Assembly (NCBI GenBank): GCA_937920475.1
Contig: CALEUX010000004.1
Location: forward strand, 1-64,000
Source of the DNA: an uncultured Marinilabiliaceae bacterium
GTDB taxonomy: Bacteria > Bacteroidota > Bacteroidia > Bacteroidales > Marinilabiliaceae
DNA length: 64,000 nucleotides
Direction: 5' to 3'
The notes beneath the pieces were generated by a model. That model searched no databases and was not told where the DNA came from. It saw only the letters and a program-made list of their open reading frames with translations. Made by a program: the position numbers and the translations under genes. Positions 36,285-45,895 of the stretch are shown piece after piece; the first letter of the stretch is position 1; each line of letters opens with the position of its first letter.

Positions 36285-38672
36285 ATGAGGTTCATTAAAT
36301 CATTAAGCTTATTTATAATAGCATTTAATTTATACTTAAGCGCTTACGCCTGGGAAGGCATGCCTATGCCAAAACTTCATGTTGAAGGCAGGTATTTAAA
36401 AGATAGCCACGGACATATTGTTAACCTCCATGGGTTTGCCCAGACTTTCTCACCTTGGTTTAACGAACAGGGCACCAAATGGAACAATTATAATGTTCAG
36501 GCTTGCTTAACCTATAACAAGGGGATTATTGACCGGATACTTAGTGCCGGTTGGAAAATGAATTTTGTTCGTCAGCACATGGATCCCTATTGGAGCAATG
36601 CACCAGGGTGCACACCTCACTACCACGAAGCACATAACTGTTTTGATGAAACCCGTTTCAGAAAATATCTCGACGAAGTTTTTGTTCCTATGGCAGAATA
36701 TGCCATTTCAAAAGGTTTATATGTAGTAATGCGTCCTCCGGGTGTTAGCCCCGACCGTATTGAACTGAACGACAACTACCATCAATACTTAAAAAATGTT
36801 TGGAATATTGTGTCCCTGCATCCAAAATTGAAGAATAACCCACATATTATGTTCGAGCTGGCCAATGAGCCCATTCATATTCTGGGTCCCGATGGAACTT
36901 ATGGTGCCGGCACTCAGGGACATTTCGACAACCTGAAAACTTACTTTCAAACCATCGTAGACATTATCAGAACCAATGCCAATAATATTCTTTGGATTCC
37001 GGGATTAGGTTATCAGTCGCAATATGCCGGTTTTGCTGTTAATCCCATCGAAGGCGAAGACATTGGTTATGCTGTGCACGTTTATCCGGGCTGGTTCAAC
37101 AGTGGACAAGGATATGAGCCATTTCAACGTGGTTGGAACCAACAGGTTCAGCCGGTGGCCGATTTTGCCCCCATAATGATTACCGAAATGGACTGGGCTC
37201 CGGAACGACATAATAAATCGTGGGGTAAAGATATTACCGGAACAGCTGGAGGTGATGGGTTTGGTGCCAATTTCAAAAAAATTACCGATGAGTGCGGCAA
37301 TGTGAGCTGGTTGCTGTTTACCGACCCTCATTTACTGGCTGAGTTTGGAAATCCGAGTGCACCTGCCGATGTGGTTGATTTTCTTACCGACCCTGAGGCA
37401 TGCCCGTGGCCAATTTATCACTGGTATCAGGAGTATGCCAACGAATACGACTTTAACGGCGTTTCTGATGATTATTTAACCATGACAAGATTGTTCCTCG
37501 AGGGCAACAGTAATATCTCAGTGCTCACCAATAGCTCCAGAAGTTTAAGAATAAACGCTGAATTTGCCGATGGGCATATAGAAAACGTAAGTTCTTTAGC
37601 CGAAATTACAGTGAGTAATCCTGAGGTAGTTAATGTTACCAGAGGTAGAATTTTTGCACTTAAAGATGGGCAGGCCAATGTGGATGTTTCCTATACCGAC
37701 CGTAAAGGTAATCAGATGAGTCTTTCGCTTAGCATTGCTTCATCAACCTTTCCTTTAACCCAGGAGTTGTTTAATCCGGGTATTTGGGAAAACGGCACAT
37801 TTAATGAAGCAACCCGCACACTGAAAACAGGCCCCTGGGGTTTTGGCGGATGGCAATACAATGGTATTGATTTATCGGACTATAAATTTATTGTAGCCCG
37901 ACTAGGAGGCCCCAATACAGCTAATGTAAATTTCAGAATTTTTGATGGCCCCAGCTATTGGGGTGCTCCGGCATCTTACACCTTTGGCAACAATAGCGAA
38001 ATAGTGGTAATTTTAAACCATGCCACAAAAACCAATGATGCGTCTTTAAATCCCAAAAATATATACATTGCTGGTTTCTGGTCGAGTGGAAGCAACCCAT
38101 TCGTTATTGACACGGTATTCCTCTCCAACTCTCCCGAATACTTTACGCCCTTACTTTTTGCACAAAACAATACCGGTGTTGCCATTAACAAACTTGAAGG
38201 GTTTACTTATCGTGAAGATTTAGGACCTTCGCCGGCTAAATCATTTATAGTTTGGGCTGATATGCTTGGAGATAACGTGTTGATTGAAGCGCCCGATGAA
38301 TTTGAGATTTCACTTTCGGCAACAGAAGCGTTCGCGCATTCATTAACGCTTAACCATACAGGAGGAGATGTTGCCAAAACTGAGATTTTTATTCGGCTAA
38401 AGGCCGGATTAACAGTAAACACCTACTCAGGCGCCCTCACCATTTCATCGGTTGGAGCAACCACAAAAAATGTAACCCTCAATGGCAAGGTTGAAGAGCC
38501 TGTAAGTGTTAGGAATCCTGAAATGGATAATCTTCAGGTTATATCAATCGAATATTATTCAATTACAGGCCATCGAATTTCAAAAATTGAAACCTGGCAG
38601 GGAGTTTATATTGAGAAGAAACTCATGTCGGATGGAAGCATAATTACCAACAAATTAATGAATAAACGCTAA
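36285..38672 (+). CDS. GH5 glycoside hydrolase with Ig-like domains and secretion-tail-like C-terminus
   Basis: A 795-residue secreted enzyme. Signal peptide 1-22; GH5 barrel about 30-400 with acid/base Glu195 in ELANEP and nucleophile Glu301 in ITEMDW; Ig-like/BIG2 region about 405-490; a beta-sandwich about 490-620; another Ig module to about 740; and a C-terminal segment from about 745 (IEYYSITGHRISKIETWQGVY) resembling type IX secretion sorting domains of Bacteroidia. The GH5 subfamily is not decidable by eye. As the only endo-type fold here it is the candidate backbone cleaver, and may be cell-surface. Confidence 0.88.
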   Translation: MRFIKSLSLFIIAFNLYLSAYAWEGMPMPKLHVEGRYLKDSHGHIVNLHGFAQTFSPWFNEQGTKWNNYNVQACLTYNKGIIDRILSAGWKMNFVRQHMDPYWSNAPGCTPHYHEAHNCFDETRFRKYLDEVFVPMAEYAISKGLYVVMRPPGVSPDRIELNDNYHQYLKNVWNIVSLHPKLKNNPHIMFELANEPIHILGPDGTYGAGTQGHFDNLKTYFQTIVDIIRTNANNILWIPGLGYQSQYAGFAVNPIEGEDIGYAVHVYPGWFNSGQGYEPFQRGWNQQVQPVADFAPIMITEMDWAPERHNKSWGKDITGTAGGDGFGANFKKITDECGNVSWLLFTDPHLLAEFGNPSAPADVVDFLTDPEACPWPIYHWYQEYANEYDFNGVSDDYLTMTRLFLEGNSNISVLTNSSRSLRINAEFADGHIENVSSLAEITVSNPEVVNVTRGRIFALKDGQANVDVSYTDRKGNQMSLSLSIASSTFPLTQELFNPGIWENGTFNEATRTLKTGPWGFGGWQYNGIDLSDYKFIVARLGGPNTANVNFRIFDGPSYWGAPASYTFGNNSEIVVILNHATKTNDASLNPKNIYIAGFWSSGSNPFVIDTVFLSNSPEYFTPLLFAQNNTGVAINKLEGFTYREDLGPSPAKSFIVWADMLGDNVLIEAPDEFEISLSATEAFAHSLTLNHTGGDVAKTEIFIRLKAGLTVNTYSGALTISSVGATTKNVTLNGKVEEPVSVRNPEMDNLQVISIEYYSITGHRISKIETWQGVYIEKKLMSDGSIITNKLMNKR

Positions 38673-38707
38673 AGAAGATAGTTAGACTTTTAGATATTTA
38701 GAGGGGT

Positions 38708-38859
38708 GGAGACTTTTTAAAAAGTTATCAAACTCAATCTTTTTCTTAGTGTTCCTTTGTGTGAACTTTATTTTCCTTTGTGGTTCAAACGTTTAAGTTT
38801 TACCGCAAAGAGCTCAAAGGTTATCACAAAGTCGCACTAAGGACTTTTTAGACAGCCTC
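38708..38859. repeat. MITE-like intergenic repeat with inverted ends, copy 1
   Basis: In the 259-bp gap between GH5 and GH3, the left end (GGAGACTTTTTAAAAAGTTATC) is partly inverted at the right end (ACTTTTTAGACAGCCTC), and inner CCTTTGTG/CACAAAG inverted repeats are present. The left half recurs at the window end (63941-64000). There is no ORF. A partial copy of the other intergenic element (TTAATTCTAATCATC) follows at about 38868-38892. Confidence 0.6.
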
Positions 38860-38931
38860 TGCCTTTCTTAATTCTAATCATCTAACATCTTAATTTAAAA
38901 AGCATCTAACCCTTAATCAAATAACTGTTGT

Positions 38932-41900
38932 ATGATGAAACCTTCAATCCTAAAAATTGCATTATTGATTCTTATAGCGGCAGGCACTATGGCTTTTGTG
39001 CTGGCTCCAAAAAAATCCCAAAAGCCTATCTATTTGAATACTTCGTATTCGTTTGAAGAAAGGGCTGCTGATTTGGTATCACGTATGACGCTTGCCGAAA
39101 AGCAAAGTTTGCTCGGGAATACTATGGCGCCCATTCCTCGTTTGGGAATCAATAAATACGATGTTTGGGGTGAAGCGCTGCACGGTGTTATGGGCAGAAA
39201 CAACATCAGTGGTAAAACGGCCACATCATTCCCAAACAGCAATGCCATTGGCTGCACCTGGGACCCGGAACTCATTAAAAGAGAAGCTTCTGTAATTTCC
39301 GACGAAGCCCGTGGTTTTAACCATGATCTGATTTTTACATTAACTTACTGGTCGCCCGTTATTGAACCAGCCCGCGACCCACGATGGGGGCGCACTGCCG
39401 AAACCTTTGCCGAAGACCCCTTTCTGGTATCGCAAATTGGAAGTGGCTTTATCAGAGGAATGATGGGTGATGACCAAAAATACCTTAAAACCGTTCCGTG
39501 TGGTAAGCACTTCATTGCCAACAATACAGAGTTTAACAGGCACACAGGTAGTTCCGACATGGACAACCGCGACATGCGCGAATTCTATCTCCGCCCATAT
39601 AAAGCGCTTATTGAGGGCGACAACCTGCCATCCATCATGACCGCCTACAACGCCGTAAACGGGGTGCCTGTTTCGGCCAGCAAATTTTTGGTCGATACCA
39701 TTGCCCGCAGAACATACGGCATGAAAGGTTATGTTACAGGCGACTGTGGCGCTATTACCGATATTATTTCGGGACATAAATTTGCAAAAGACGGCCCGGA
39801 AGCTACCGCCATGGGACTAATTACAGGTGTTGATTCAGATTGCGGTGGTGAATATCAAAACCATGCCATTACTGCTCTGCAAAGAGGTTTAATCGCCGAA
39901 GCAGATATCGACAGAGCACTGATAAATATGTTTACCATTCGAATGCGTTTGGGCGAATTTGATCCTCCTCGCATGGTTCCCTTCTCGGGCATTAAACCCA
40001 ATATCATCAACGATCCTTCGCATAATGCCCTGGCATTGGAAATAGCCACAAAAACCCCGGTGCTTTTAAAAAACAACCAGGTTGCATCAATGGGTTCAAA
40101 AGCGCTGCCGCTTCAACCCTGCAATATTCGTAAAATTGTTGTTTTAGGGCCTCAGGCCAACAAAATTGAACTGGGCGATTATTCAGGCCCGGTTGAAGAT
40201 TATTATGTGAGCACTCCGTTGCAGGGAATTACTGAGTACATACATCAGAATAACTTAGAAATTGAAGTGGTGCATGGCGGCGGTGGAAATACTGCCCGAA
40301 GAAATGATTTCTATTCCCTTTCAGCATTTTCAACTGTAAGCAATAAAGGAGAGGTTAAGCAATATGATGCCACCAAATTTGATGAATCGGCAAGTGGTAT
40401 TATTGCATCAGAAAGGTTTGGAACCAATGCTTTGCGAGGTATTAAAGATGGCGACTGGACCTGCTATCACAATATAGATGTAACACATTTAGACTCCATC
40501 AAATTCAACATTAATGTGGCACAAAGCGGAGGATCCATTGAAGTAAGGGTTGGTTCTGCTACAGGTAACATTATTGCATCGCAAAAAGTTGTAAGTTCCG
40601 GAACCGGAGGATTCTTTGGCAGTCGGGTTACCATTCGGGCCAAAATTAATACCTTAGGTATTGCCGGTGCGCAAAATCTTTACTTTGTGTTTCGCGAGCC
40701 ACAACCCGAATCAACCGATCAGGCTACTTTAGACATGGCCGCTTCGGCCGATGTAGCCATTATCTTTGTTGGCACCGACCAAACCACAGGTCGTGAAGAA
40801 TCTGACAGATTCTCACTGGCTCTGCCCGGAAACCAATTGAACCTTATCCAATCGGTGGCGGCCGTTAATCCAAACACCATTGTTGTAATGCAAACCATGG
40901 GAATGGTTGAAGTTGAAGCCTTTAAAAACAACCCCAACATTCCTGCCATTATTTACGCTGGCTATAACGGACAGGCACAAGGAGCTGCCATGGCTAAAAT
41001 ATTATTTGGCGATGTTAATCCTGGTGGAAAAACCAGTATTACCTGGTATAAAACGGTTGACGACCTCCCCGATTTTAATGATTATACCCTGCGTGGCGGT
41101 GATGGAAAAAATGGCCGCACATACTGGTATTTCGATAAGGATGTATCTTACGAATTTGGTTTTGGATTGTCGTACACCACATTCGAGTACAGCAATTTTA
41201 AAATCAACAAAAACAAAATTACTCCTAACGAAAAAGTAACGGTTAGTGTGGATGTAAAAAATACCGGTGGTGTAGATGGCGATGAAATTGTACAAATTTA
41301 CGTTAAAACACCCGAAAGCTCCGCACCGTTACAACGCCCCATTAAACGCCTCAAAGGATTTAAAAGGGTTACCATTCCTGCCGGACAGATTAAAACCGTA
41401 TCGATTGATATTAATTGTGCCGACCTTTGGTTCTGGGATGAGAAAAACAACCATTTAACCTTCGATCAGGGAAAATATATCTTCGAAATTGGAGCATCAT
41501 CGCGCGATATTAAAGGAACTGTTGAGGCTGTTATGAGCGGACAATTCAAAGCTGAGTTAAAAACAGTAGTGGCCACATCTGACAAAATAGTGCTTCAACC
41601 AGGTGAAACATCCGGCACCAGCTTTACTGCATGTCTGACTGACGATAGTTTTATCGACATCAAAAAAACTTCAGTTGTTTATAAAAGTAACAATCCCGCA
41701 GTAATCGACGTCGACAACTCCGGTAAAATTAAGGCTCTTAAACCCGGTGTAGCCTCAGTTTTTGTTAGTGTAACCTACAATGGAATAACTGTTACCGATA
41801 GTTTCCCTATTAAAGTGATGCCAAACCTGGCACCGGCTTCTGTAAAAATTAACGGGAAATCTATTACCGGCTTTAATGCAAACACCAAAGCTTATAGCTA

Positions 41901-42738
41901 CCTGATGAAAAACAACGCCAAGGTTCCGCAGGTTAGCGCCACTGCTGTAAGCAAGGATGTAACTGTTGAAATTCAACAGGCTAAAGCTATTCCCGGTACT
42001 GCCGTAATTAGTATTGTTGACTATAACACTTACGAGAAAAACACCTTCTATATCAATTTCGATGTGGCCTCGGTAAATGATGAGTTTAATAATGCTCAAC
42101 CCGGAAAACAATGGCAATGGATTAGGGAAAATAAGGATAACCATAGTATGACATCAAAACCGGGTTCTCTCACCATTACCACCGAAAAAGGCGATATCTC
42201 CGAAGGTAGCAATAACGCCCACAACCTATTGTTACAAAGTGCCAACAACGATTGGACCATTGAAACAAAAATGGTTGCTTCCAGAACACCATCTCAGCCC
42301 GAAAATGCAGGTATAGTTGCTTATCAGGATGACGACAACTTTGTTAAGCTGATGTTCAGGGCTGTTATTAAAACATCCCGACAAAGAGGACCGCAACCCG
42401 GAACCATCGACCTGCTTTTTGAAGAAAACGGAATCGCAAAATCTATTGCATCAATAAACCTTAAAGCAGAAGTTATTGGTAATAACAACCTTTATTTAAG
42501 ACTTTCAAAAAATGGAAGTACTTATACCGCTCATTATTCCTTTGATGGACAAAACTTTGAAAAACTGGGTGAGTCGGATATTTTATTAAAAGATATTAAA
42601 GCCGGACTTATGGCCTGCGATGGCATTATAACCCAAAGCATGACCAGTACTTTCTGGTTCGATTCTGACACAACCAAACCAGATAGTCCATTTGATGTTT
42701 CGTTCGATTATTTCCGAATTCAAAACAGAGGGTTTTAA
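38932..42738 (+). CDS. Multidomain GH3 beta-glycosidase with CBM6, BIG2, cadherin-like and lectin-like domains
   Basis: A 1268-residue secreted GH3. Signal peptide to about 25; barrel about 40-345 with nucleophile Asp271 in VTGDCGAI; (alpha/beta)6 domain about 360-745 interrupted by a CBM6 at about 480-600; FnIII about 750-860; BIG2 about 881-966; a cadherin-like beta-sandwich 967-1049; and a concanavalin-A-like/GH43_C2-type C-terminal domain from 1050. GH3 normally needs only the first three. The four extra modules suggest the enzyme is held on insoluble polysaccharide. Met2 is an equivalent start. Confidence 0.9.
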   Translation: MMKPSILKIALLILIAAGTMAFVLAPKKSQKPIYLNTSYSFEERAADLVSRMTLAEKQSLLGNTMAPIPRLGINKYDVWGEALHGVMGRNNISGKTATSFPNSNAIGCTWDPELIKREASVISDEARGFNHDLIFTLTYWSPVIEPARDPRWGRTAETFAEDPFLVSQIGSGFIRGMMGDDQKYLKTVPCGKHFIANNTEFNRHTGSSDMDNRDMREFYLRPYKALIEGDNLPSIMTAYNAVNGVPVSASKFLVDTIARRTYGMKGYVTGDCGAITDIISGHKFAKDGPEATAMGLITGVDSDCGGEYQNHAITALQRGLIAEADIDRALINMFTIRMRLGEFDPPRMVPFSGIKPNIINDPSHNALALEIATKTPVLLKNNQVASMGSKALPLQPCNIRKIVVLGPQANKIELGDYSGPVEDYYVSTPLQGITEYIHQNNLEIEVVHGGGGNTARRNDFYSLSAFSTVSNKGEVKQYDATKFDESASGIIASERFGTNALRGIKDGDWTCYHNIDVTHLDSIKFNINVAQSGGSIEVRVGSATGNIIASQKVVSSGTGGFFGSRVTIRAKINTLGIAGAQNLYFVFREPQPESTDQATLDMAASADVAIIFVGTDQTTGREESDRFSLALPGNQLNLIQSVAAVNPNTIVVMQTMGMVEVEAFKNNPNIPAIIYAGYNGQAQGAAMAKILFGDVNPGGKTSITWYKTVDDLPDFNDYTLRGGDGKNGRTYWYFDKDVSYEFGFGLSYTTFEYSNFKINKNKITPNEKVTVSVDVKNTGGVDGDEIVQIYVKTPESSAPLQRPIKRLKGFKRVTIPAGQIKTVSIDINCADLWFWDEKNNHLTFDQGKYIFEIGASSRDIKGTVEAVMSGQFKAELKTVVATSDKIVLQPGETSGTSFTACLTDDSFIDIKKTSVVYKSNNPAVIDVDNSGKIKALKPGVASVFVSVTYNGITVTDSFPIKVMPNLAPASVKINGKSITGFNANTKAYSYLMKNNAKVPQVSATAVSKDVTVEIQQAKAIPGTAVISIVDYNTYEKNTFYINFDVASVNDEFNNAQPGKQWQWIRENKDNHSMTSKPGSLTITTEKGDISEGSNNAHNLLLQSANNDWTIETKMVASRTPSQPENAGIVAYQDDDNFVKLMFRAVIKTSRQRGPQPGTIDLLFEENGIAKSIASINLKAEVIGNNNLYLRLSKNGSTYTAHYSFDGQNFEKLGESDILLKDIKAGLMACDGIITQSMTSTFWFDSDTTKPDSPFDVSFDYFRIQNRGF

Positions 42739-42781
42739 AAGACAATAAGCAAATGTTAATGATTATTTTAAACCTCAAATT

Positions 42782-45388
42782 ATGAAAGGTATTTATCTTT
42801 TAATGGTAGTTATGTTCTTTATTTGTTGCCAACAGCCAGCGATAAAGAGCTATGAAAAAGAAAATAATCGGGTTTTATTCCAGACAGATAGTGGCATATT
42901 AGCCATTTATCCGCTTTCTGATAATACTGCCAGAATTCAGTTTAGAATTGGCGAGAACGATGGTCTCCCTCAATTTGTATTTGTTAACGATATTGTAGTC
43001 CCCGATTTCAATGTTACCGAAAAAGGAAACCTGATTCGTGTAGTGTTAGCCAAACTAACCGTAGAGGTTAATAAGAAATCAGGTACTGTTTCCTTTATTG
43101 ACAGTATCGGAAACGTTATTCTGAGCGAAAGGGCTGGTTCCCGTATCATGTTACCCGATTCAATTATGGGTGAACCATGTTTTTTTGTGGAACAAAGTTT
43201 TGATTCGCCGGCTGATGAAGCCCTTTTTGGATTAGGCCAGTTTCAGGATGGAAATTTCAATTTAAAAGGAGTTACCCGCCGTTTAACGCAGGTTAACAGC
43301 CAAATAGCCATCCCGTTTGTTTATTCAAGTAAAGGGTACGGTTTGCTCTGGCATCAATACGGGCTAACCGATTTTAACCCTGCCGATAATTTTATAGCAC
43401 TTAAGAAACAGGAAACGCCCTCCGAAAACGATTTTATGGTTGAGGTAACAACCACAGCCGGAACCCAAAAAGTAGCACAAAATCAGTCGCTCTATACCGG
43501 AAAATTTATTGTGCCTCAAACAGGTGAATACTCAATATTCCTCAACCTGGGCGATATGGGCAACCGTCATTACGTAGTTATTAACGGAGCGCCTGTTATT
43601 GACCAAACCAATATGTGGCTGCCACCCACAGCAGGCGTATTGGTGCAGCTGGAAGCAGGAGAACACGATGTGCAGGTGGTTTGCAAGGCCGACAATGAAC
43701 CCACTTTGGCGTGGAAGTTAAAAGAAAATACCACAATCTTCCGTTCGCCAAATGCTAAAATGCTCGATTACGTGGTATTTGCAGGCTCGGCCGACGAGGC
43801 CATAGCATCCTATCGCAATTTAACCGGCCAGGTACCGATGTTACCAATGTGGGCTTACGGTTTTTGGCAATGCCGCGAGCGTTATACCTCGGCCAACCAT
43901 TTAGTTGAAACTGTAAAAGAGTTTCGCAAGCGTGAATTTCCCATGGATGTTATTGTTCAGGATTGGCAATATTGGGGAAGCAAAGGCTGGGGTGTTCCAC
44001 AGTTCGATGAAGCCCATTATCCAAACCCTGCAGGATTTATCAAGGATATTCATGATTTGAATGCACATTTCTGCATATCTATTTGGAGCAACCCCGACAA
44101 AAATTCTGATCTGGGAAAAGAGTATGTTGCCAGAGAGCGGTTTATACCAGGCACCAAATGGCTCGACTATTTTAACCCCGAAACCCGACAGGAATATTGG
44201 AATACCCTGAAAGAAAACATGTTCAATTACGGCGTTGATTCATGGTGGATGGATGCCGTTGAGCCTGAAAATGATGCATTAAAAGGTGAAATGACTTATA
44301 TAGGCCCAGGCGACTTTTACCGTTTAATATATCCCTTAATGGTAAGTAAATCAGTTTACGAAGGGCAACGTGCAACCACTTCAGATAAACGGGTTTGCAT
44401 ACTAACACGGTCGGCTTTCTCAGGCCAGCAACGCTATGGGGTTATCAACTGGTCGGGCGATGTGGGAAGTTCGTGGGACGAGTACAAACGACAAATTGTG
44501 GCCGGACTGAATTTCACCATTACAGGACTGCCTTACTGGACGACTGACATTGGCGGCTTCTTCCGTCCCGGCCGTTCGCAATATACCGACCAGAATTATC
44601 ACGAAATACTTACACGCTGGTATCAGTGGGGGGCTTTCAATCCTATTTCCCGCATGCATGCCTATATGAGTGAAACCGAACCCTGGAAGTATGGACAACA
44701 GGTTGAAGACAATATGCGCAAAATGTTAAACCTGCGCTACCAATTACTGCCCTATATTTATTCCGAGGCCTGGCAGGTTACAAGCAATGGTTCAACCATA
44801 ATGCGGCCATTGGTAATGGATTTTAACGGCGACAACGAAGCAGTTAATAAACCATACCAATTTATGTTTGGGAAGGCATTTTTGGTGGCTCCGGTTACCG
44901 AGGCAGGCATTTCACAAATAGATGTTTATTTGCCAAAGCAGACTGGGTGGTTCGATTTCTGGACCGGTAATTACGCAGAAGGCGGACAAACCATAAAGGC
45001 CGATGCTCCTTTGGATAAAATACCGTTGTTTGTTAAATCCGGTTCAATTATACCTATAGGGCAAGCTGTACAATATTCCAGCCAAAGCCGGAATGAGGAG
45101 CTTGACATTTATATTTATGAAGGCAACAACGGCGAATTTACCCTTTACGAAGATGAAGGCAACAACTACAACTATGAAAATGGAGCCTTTTCAACCATTA
45201 AATTTTCGTGGAACGATGCCAAAAAAGAACTGGTTATTGGCGATTGTACAGGAGACTATCACGGCATGATTAGTCAGCGCCTTTTTAAAATTTTCCTGAT
45301 AAAGCAAAACAAAACCGAAAGCACAAGCAACAATCAACCCAGCCTTGTAATACATTATAAAGGCCTTAAAGAAACCGTTAAACTGTAA
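42782..45388 (+). CDS. GH31 alpha-xylosidase-like lipoprotein with inserted PA14 domain
   Basis: An 868-residue lipoprotein (FFICC lipobox, Cys15 or Cys16). N-terminal beta-sandwich to about 220, a PA14 module at about 222-320 (LYTGKFIVPQTGEYSIF), then the TIM barrel with nucleophile Asp491 in SWWMDAVEPE and NWSGDVGSSWDEY as acid/base region. The same architecture is known in a characterised xyloglucan alpha-xylosidase of Cellvibrio (Xyl31A), so release of alpha-1,6-xylose from xyloglucan oligosaccharides, or of other alpha-xylosyl branches, is likely. Confidence 0.92.
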   Translation: MKGIYLLMVVMFFICCQQPAIKSYEKENNRVLFQTDSGILAIYPLSDNTARIQFRIGENDGLPQFVFVNDIVVPDFNVTEKGNLIRVVLAKLTVEVNKKSGTVSFIDSIGNVILSERAGSRIMLPDSIMGEPCFFVEQSFDSPADEALFGLGQFQDGNFNLKGVTRRLTQVNSQIAIPFVYSSKGYGLLWHQYGLTDFNPADNFIALKKQETPSENDFMVEVTTTAGTQKVAQNQSLYTGKFIVPQTGEYSIFLNLGDMGNRHYVVINGAPVIDQTNMWLPPTAGVLVQLEAGEHDVQVVCKADNEPTLAWKLKENTTIFRSPNAKMLDYVVFAGSADEAIASYRNLTGQVPMLPMWAYGFWQCRERYTSANHLVETVKEFRKREFPMDVIVQDWQYWGSKGWGVPQFDEAHYPNPAGFIKDIHDLNAHFCISIWSNPDKNSDLGKEYVARERFIPGTKWLDYFNPETRQEYWNTLKENMFNYGVDSWWMDAVEPENDALKGEMTYIGPGDFYRLIYPLMVSKSVYEGQRATTSDKRVCILTRSAFSGQQRYGVINWSGDVGSSWDEYKRQIVAGLNFTITGLPYWTTDIGGFFRPGRSQYTDQNYHEILTRWYQWGAFNPISRMHAYMSETEPWKYGQQVEDNMRKMLNLRYQLLPYIYSEAWQVTSNGSTIMRPLVMDFNGDNEAVNKPYQFMFGKAFLVAPVTEAGISQIDVYLPKQTGWFDFWTGNYAEGGQTIKADAPLDKIPLFVKSGSIIPIGQAVQYSSQSRNEELDIYIYEGNNGEFTLYEDEGNNYNYENGAFSTIKFSWNDAKKELVIGDCTGDYHGMISQRLFKIFLIKQNKTESTSNNQPSLVIHYKGLKETVKL

Positions 45389-45480
45389 TAGTGGTTTGTT
45401 AGATTATTCATCTGTACAATTATATAACCCATAAGTTGTTAAAAAACATTTAGGTGCTAATGGCTTTTTGTCTTAACTTT

Positions 45481-45600
45481 AGGTGAAACGAGCCAAGAGA
45501 ATTATTGCTCACACAGGGAGTTCACTAGCTGGGGAGTTCCATCCCGGATAAATCGGGACAAGTTACGACCATTAAAAATCAAATTTTAGACACTTGAATG
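45481..45600 (+). ncRNA. Structured 5'-leader repeat, copy C (orphan)
   Basis: Third copy of the element at 23371 and 31302: GGTGAAAC, facing GA/GA, ACACAGGGA and the terminal segment TTTTAGACA are kept. The inner hairpin is weaker (one mismatch in GAGAA/TTGCTC) and about 22 bp are inserted after the outer stem. Unlike copies A and B it runs into only a 10-codon ORF (MIKGGLLVSV), 295 bp before the next real gene. Confidence 0.5.
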
Positions 45601-45895
45601 ATAAAAGGAGGATTATTGGTTTCAGTATGAATGCATCTGGTACACGATGCAGTTATTGATTGAGCGACTTTTTCAGTTTTAGCGCCATTTTAAGAAGACG
45701 ATTTATCTAATTTTCAAACTGAAGTATCCAATTCTGTAAATACTTTTTTGTTTCAACCTTTAATTTTATCGAAAATTTTCAAAAAAAACTAAACTGACAT
45801 TTCCGGAGTGTTAATTCCTGAATTAAAAACGCGGGTGTCGGATTAAGACCCGATGCAATATCAAACGAAATTTTTAACAGTTAATATATTCCAAC
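45601..45895. other. Non-coding stretch upstream of GH43
   Basis: No gene, terminator or clear promoter is seen here. A 10-codon ORF starting at 45598 follows leader copy C and may be the stub of a lost gene. The rest is AT-rich with short runs of A and T. Confidence 0.4.
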
